From the NCBI GenBank assembly GCA_963717135.1, contig CAVQVN010000004.1, forward strand, positions 177,369 to 241,368: a stretch of DNA of 64,000 bases, given 5' to 3'. The notes under the pieces were generated by a model. That model searched no databases and was not told the DNA's origin. It worked only from the letters and a program-made list of their open reading frames with translations. Both the position numbers and the translations under genes were made by a program. This document shows, one piece after another, positions 61,110 to 64,000 of the stretch; the first letter of the stretch is position 1, and each line of letters opens with the position of its first letter. Source of the stretch: UBA4744 sp963717135 (lineage in GTDB: Bacteria > Actinomycetota > Acidimicrobiia > Spongiisociales > UBA4744).

Positions 61110-61265
61110 GAACTCAGCGTATCAACCGTAGCTGCCAGCCCAATGGACCTTCGGCAATGGCTGTTCGCGTGAGTTTTCGGTAGTGCTTGGCATTGCCCGT
61201 GGCGATAGTTACGATGGTTTCAACCGAAGAAGAGCGCCATCGAGCGCCAGAGCGGAAGGACCGTG

Positions 61266-61460
61266 ATGGCAGCTCGATTTTCTAGTTCTGGGGAGATTCT
61301 GGGTCTCCTCGATGTCGACGCTCTGGTTGATCTCCTCGCCTTGGGCCCGCCAAATAGTGTCTGGCCGGATTCGGAATCAATGGGGACGTTGTGGACCTTG
61401 TGGGACTTCAACAGCACGGCGCTTTTCCGTCCCCCGCCTGCATACAAACAGATACCGTGA
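61266..61460 (+). CDS. Possible small protein before the integrase
   Basis: 64 aa from ATG 61266 (MAARFSSSGEILGLLDVDAL), with GGAAGGA at 61254-61260. The C-terminus is NSTALFRPPPAYKQIP. It is not recognised. Its place before the integrase would suit an excision factor, but no HTH is evident, and it may not be a gene. Confidence 0.35.
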   Translation: MAARFSSSGEILGLLDVDALVDLLALGPPNSVWPDSESMGTLWTLWDFNSTALFRPPPAYKQIP

Positions 61461-61499
61461 GAAGGTCCACGACCTCCACGACCCCAACAGGAGGACAAC

Positions 61500-62579
61500 A
61501 TGGCATCCATCACCAAAACCACCACCAGCACCGGCGAAACCCGCTACGTCGTCAAATACCGAGACCCAAACGGTAAGAGTCGGGAGAGATGGAAGACCCG
61601 GAAAGTCGACGCCGAGCGTTTCGCTCGGAACATCGAGACCGACATCGATAGGGGCGATTACCTGGATCCCCGTGGCAGAAAGGTGACTTTCGCCGAGGTC
61701 ACCGAAACATGGTTGAAGACCCGGACCGACAAGGCTCGTTCGACTCGGGACCGGGATGCCTCCTACCTTCAGTCACTCATCCTCCCGACATTTGGCAGCA
61801 GACAAGTTGGTTCCGTACGGCCATCCGAAGTCGAGGAGTGGATAGCAAACCTTGGCCGAGCGCCAGCCACCCGTCGCAAGGCATTACAACTTCTCCGATC
61901 TGTTCTCAACCTGGCTCGGAAAGACGGACTCATATCGGGAAACCCAGCCGCCGATGTCCAAAGCCCAAAGGCCAATACTGATCCGGTAGGACAAGCACTC
62001 ACGGACGATCAGCTCCGCCTGGTGATCAAGACCGCCGAGATCATCGACCCGATCACGGCACCGATGGTCCTGGTGGTCGCTCGGTGCGGCCTCCGCATCG
62101 GCGAGGCAATAGCTCTCCAACGATCCGACGTTGACTTCACTACCGGCCTACTCACAGTTTCCTCGTCGATGTCACGCAGGGAAGGTTTGCGTCCGGTCAA
62201 GGGCAAGATCGAAGGAGATCCAGGTCGCACCATCCCTATGCCTCCCGATGTTCAGGAGCGCCTCCGCCAACACATCGGACAACAGTCGGTTGTCAACCTG
62301 TCGGGCTTTCTGTTCACCGCCCCGATGGGCGGCCCCATCCGATATAACAACTGGAGACGGAGGGTCTGGCGAAAGATCGTCGACCAGGTGGGTTTCGAGG
62401 TACGACTGCACGATCTGCGCCACACAGCCACCACCCGCCTCTTCACGGTCGATCGATGGAATATCGCCGAGGTCCAAGCCTTCTTCGGCCACAGCGACCC
62501 ACGAACCACGCTGAAGATCTACACCCACGTCAACGCCAAACAGCTCCCCCAACCATCGGAACTGACCGGGGTCCAGTAA
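61500..62579 (+). CDS. Tyrosine-type site-specific integrase of the island
   Basis: 359 aa. The N-terminal arm-binding AP2-like segment is STGETRYVVKYRDPNGKSRE and the core-binding SAM-like domain has VTFAEVTETWLKTRTDKARS. The catalytic domain carries ARCGLRIGEAIALQRSDVD (Arg I), the Lys in a beta-hairpin (VKGKIEGDPGRTI), HDLRHTATTRLF (His-x-x-Arg), FGHSDPRTTLKIYTHV (His and the nucleophile Tyr). It ends 98 bp from the attachment repeat, with its gene reading toward the tRNA. It should catalyse integration at tRNA-Val. Confidence 0.92.
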   Translation: MASITKTTTSTGETRYVVKYRDPNGKSRERWKTRKVDAERFARNIETDIDRGDYLDPRGRKVTFAEVTETWLKTRTDKARSTRDRDASYLQSLILPTFGSRQVGSVRPSEVEEWIANLGRAPATRRKALQLLRSVLNLARKDGLISGNPAADVQSPKANTDPVGQALTDDQLRLVIKTAEIIDPITAPMVLVVARCGLRIGEAIALQRSDVDFTTGLLTVSSSMSRREGLRPVKGKIEGDPGRTIPMPPDVQERLRQHIGQQSVVNLSGFLFTAPMGGPIRYNNWRRRVWRKIVDQVGFEVRLHDLRHTATTRLFTVDRWNIAEVQAFFGHSDPRTTLKIYTHVNAKQLPQPSELTGVQ

Positions 62580-62645
62580 TTGGCGTGTGGGGTTCTCGTG
62601 GGGTTGGGGCGACAACGTCAAGCTGCAGAGCGACTTCCGACACCA

Positions 62646-62672
62646 AGAAACCCCAGCTGAGCAGGGGTTTCT
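62646..62672 (-). terminator. tRNA-Val terminator brought by the island
   Basis: AGAAACCCC (62646-62654) and GGGGTTTCT (62664-62672) form a 9-bp stem just beyond the tRNA 3' end. It is a near-copy of the hairpin at 43611-43635. Confidence 0.65.
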
Positions 62673-62676
62673 CCGA

Positions 62677-62727
62677 GTGGGCGTTGACGGGCTTGAACCG
62701 CCGACCTCTGCCTTGTAAGGGCAGCGC
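62677..62727. other. Right attachment site (attR) within tRNA-Val
   Basis: 51 bp identical to 43641-43691. It covers the tRNA from the anticodon-loop region to the 3' end. The remaining 5' part of the tRNA (62728-62750) is found only here, so this is the junction with the chromosome. Confidence 0.9.
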
Positions 62728-62750
62728 TCTCCCAACTGAGCTAAACGCCC
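62678..62750 (-). tRNA. tRNA-Val (anticodon UAC)
   Basis: 73-nt cloverleaf on the minus strand: acceptor GGGCGTT with AACGCCC and discriminator A, D-arm AGCTCAGTTGGGAGAGCG-like, anticodon stem CTGCC/GGCAG with loop CTTACAA (anticodon TAC) and T-arm GGCGGTTCAAGCCCGTC-type. No CCA is encoded. The 5' third is chromosomal and the 3' two thirds come from the integrated island, restoring a full gene. Confidence 0.93.
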
Positions 62751-62983
62751 GGGCGGATGAGAGCGTACCAGGAAGCGGCGATTGGTCAGAGCTGGTGGCC
62801 GCTCAGATTCGCGCCCTTTGGTCAACCCGACTACGCCAACCCTGTCCGGAAGAGGTCAGGAGCATGCGCCGATCGACTCATTTTTCGGGATCGCTCAAGG
62901 AATCGAATCAATCCGTCGACCTTAATGCCAAGGTACAAGCGGAGTCGTGGGTACCATCCCCGAACCGGTCTGGAGGAGTCCGA

Positions 62984-63922
62984 GTGGCGACACGCCGCAA
63001 GACTGCGGAATCCGAAGCACGCGAAGACGCTATCCGTCAATATCTTGACGAGATCGGTGCTTATCGCCTGCTTTCGGCGGCCGATGAGGTCGAGCTGGCC
63101 AAAGCGATCGAGCGGGGCGAGAAAGCCCAAGCTGCCCTCGACAGCGGCAACCACACCGACATCCAGCGACGCAAACTCATCGCCACCGCCCGGCGCGGAC
63201 GAGAAGCCCGCCATCAATTCATTCAGACCAACCTTCGTCTGGTCGTTTCGATCGCCAAGCGGTATTCGAACTCCGGTCTGTCGTTACTCGATTTGATCCA
63301 GGAAGGCAACCTCGGGTTGATCAGGGCAGTCGAGAAGTTCGAATACCGCAAAGGATTCAAGTTCTCCACATACGCCACCTGGTGGATCCGCCAGGCCATC
63401 ACCCGGGCCATCGCCGACAAAGGCCGCACGATCAGAGTTCCCGTCCACATGATGGACACCATCAGCCAGGTACGCCAGGCCGAGAACTTCCTGGTCAAGC
63501 GGCTCGGCCGCGCTCCGACCCCCGCCGAGATCGCCGAGCACTCTGGGCTCGTCGAGGAAAAGGTCGTGGAGGCTATCAAGGTTGCCCCCGAGCCCGTGTC
63601 GATCTTCGAGCCGGTGGGCGATGAAGATGCCGTTCTGGGAGACTTCATTGAGGACACCGATGCCACTGCCCCGTTCGAGACGGTTGCTCTCGGCATGCGA
63701 AAAGAAGACCTCGAGACAGTACTGGCCAGTCTGACCGACCGGGAACGAACCGTGCTCGTTATGCGCTACGGCCTCGACAACGGTGTCCCTCGTACGCTCG
63801 ACGAGGTAGGCCGGCATTTCGAATTGACCCGCGAAAGGATCCGCCAGATAGAGGCCAAAGCTCTGGCCAAGCTTCGTCACCCGGCCAGCCCGGGGGCACT
63901 GCGGAACATGCTGGCCCTCTGA
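62984..63922 (+). CDS. RpoD/HrdB-family sigma factor
   Basis: 312 aa from GTG 62984, chosen for the ideal GGAGGAG 7 bases upstream; the frame is open further up, and an ATG at 62864 would add 40 non-conserved residues. Region 1.2 is EDAIRQYLDEIGAYRLLSAA; regions 2.1-2.4 contain TNLRLVVSIAKRYSNSGLSL, DLIQEGNLGLIRAVEKFEYR and FSTYATWWIRQAITRAIADK; region 3 has GRTIRVPVHMMDTI; region 4 has LTDRERTVLVMRYGLDNGVP and ELTRERIRQIEAKALAKLRH. Without the long acidic region 1.1 it is either a short principal sigma or a group-2 (HrdB-like) paralogue. Confidence 0.9.
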   Translation: MATRRKTAESEAREDAIRQYLDEIGAYRLLSAADEVELAKAIERGEKAQAALDSGNHTDIQRRKLIATARRGREARHQFIQTNLRLVVSIAKRYSNSGLSLLDLIQEGNLGLIRAVEKFEYRKGFKFSTYATWWIRQAITRAIADKGRTIRVPVHMMDTISQVRQAENFLVKRLGRAPTPAEIAEHSGLVEEKVVEAIKVAPEPVSIFEPVGDEDAVLGDFIEDTDATAPFETVALGMRKEDLETVLASLTDRERTVLVMRYGLDNGVPRTLDEVGRHFELTRERIRQIEAKALAKLRHPASPGALRNMLAL

Positions 63923-63946
63923 CGACCAACCTCAGCCCTCATACGT

Positions 63947-63975
63947 GACACCGGCCGGGATTCCCGGCCGGTGTC
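63947..63975 (+). terminator. Intrinsic terminator after the sigma factor gene
   Basis: GACACCGGCCGGG (63947-63959) pairs perfectly with CCCGGCCGGTGTC (63963-63975), followed by TTTGTC. It lies 24 bases after the stop. Confidence 0.85.
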
Positions 63976-64000
63976 TTTGTCTACGGAGAGCGAGAGGGTA

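Larger units (their letters stand above)
43692..62727. mobile_element. 19-kb genomic island integrated in tRNA-Val(UAC)
   Basis: Bounded by the perfect 51-bp direct repeats and carrying a tyrosine integrase at the tRNA-proximal end, the usual layout of integrative elements. The right repeat restores the tRNA's 3' end and brings a replacement terminator. Cargo: two sigma/propeller/exported-protein cassettes, an IS110 element, excisionase-like HTH ORFs, a TatA-like protein, a CDP-alcohol transferase-like protein, a cupin, lipoproteins, an esterase and many hairpin repeats. No conjugation, replication or phage structural genes were seen, so it is probably mobilisable in trans or decaying. Confidence 0.85.

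Noticed and set aside
61220..61531. A 103-aa minus-strand ORF before the integrase
   Set aside because: No family features, it overlaps the integrase start, and there is no ribosome binding site.
43692..62727. CRISPR array or phage genome
   Set aside because: The hairpin repeats are irregularly spaced with genes between them, no cas genes occur, and there are no capsid, terminase or tail genes.
62456..62983. Longer N-terminal extension of the RpoD-like protein
   Set aside because: The upstream frame runs through the integrase 3' end and the tRNA; GTG 62984 has an ideal ribosome binding site and begins at conserved region 1.2.

Overview
The window is high-GC DNA with GTG/TTG starts, ATGA-type overlaps between genes and a HrdB/RpoD-type sigma factor. 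Together with the family content this points to an uncultured Actinomycetota lineage. That assignment is an inference; no rRNA or ribosomal-protein marker lies in the window.

Layout. Positions 1-4.0 kb (minus strand) hold a zinc-ribbon protein (edge), a Nif3-like metalloprotein, an MgtC/DUF4010 membrane protein and a P1-family aminopeptidase. Positions 4.4-14.2 kb (plus) form a peptide/amide scavenging operon: deacetylase, S9 peptidase, a family-5 peptide ABC transporter whose DppC-like permease is fused to its DppD-like ATPase, and an M20 amidohydrolase. Positions 14.2-17.2 kb (minus) carry a class-III aminotransferase and a P5C-type aldehyde dehydrogenase. Positions 17.5-31.5 kb (plus) carry a bacterial carbon monoxide dehydrogenase/acetyl-CoA synthase operon: HMA-like protein, cooS/acsA, acsB, acsD, acsC, acsV, acsE, a MetV-MetF fusion, two CooC-type ATPases and a DUF166 protein. 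A convergent Fe-S protein and a DUF1858 protein follow at 31.5-32.3 kb. These genes would make or break acetyl-CoA through the carbonyl branch and the last step of the methyl branch. Formate dehydrogenase, Fhs and FolD are not in the window.

Positions 32.4-43.6 kb are mixed housekeeping and stress genes: FAD oxidoreductase, histidine kinase, CPA2 antiporter with USP domains (frameshifted), terC behind a yybP-ykoY Mn2+ riboswitch, two toxin-antitoxin pairs and an SRPBCC protein.

Positions 43.69-62.73 kb are a 19-kb genomic island integrated into tRNA-Val(UAC). A perfect 51-bp direct repeat (43641-43691 and 62677-62727) bounds it, and a tyrosine integrase lies at its tRNA end. The island holds two paralogous cassettes, each made of an ECF-like sigma factor, a single-pass membrane protein with an Asp-box propeller ectodomain, and a small exported protein. 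In cassette A the sigma gene is split by an IS110-family element with a candidate bridge-RNA region. Removing the element restores a 163-aa reading frame matching the 164-aa paralogue. From 55.6 to 60.4 kb, single genes alternate with about 75-bp imperfect inverted repeats (called X here), all in one orientation. Three copies of X are followed by a second covarying hairpin (H), and fragments of a small winged-helix-like ORF family are scattered among them. This cassette-like array and the duplicated sigma/propeller units are the parts least explained by known systems.

Past the island come the restored tRNA-Val and a principal-type sigma factor gene with a strong terminator. Several genes (HMA, cooS, antiporter, PIN toxin, HAF-repeat protein) contain single-base frameshifts, mostly near short G/C runs. 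Some may be assembly indels.
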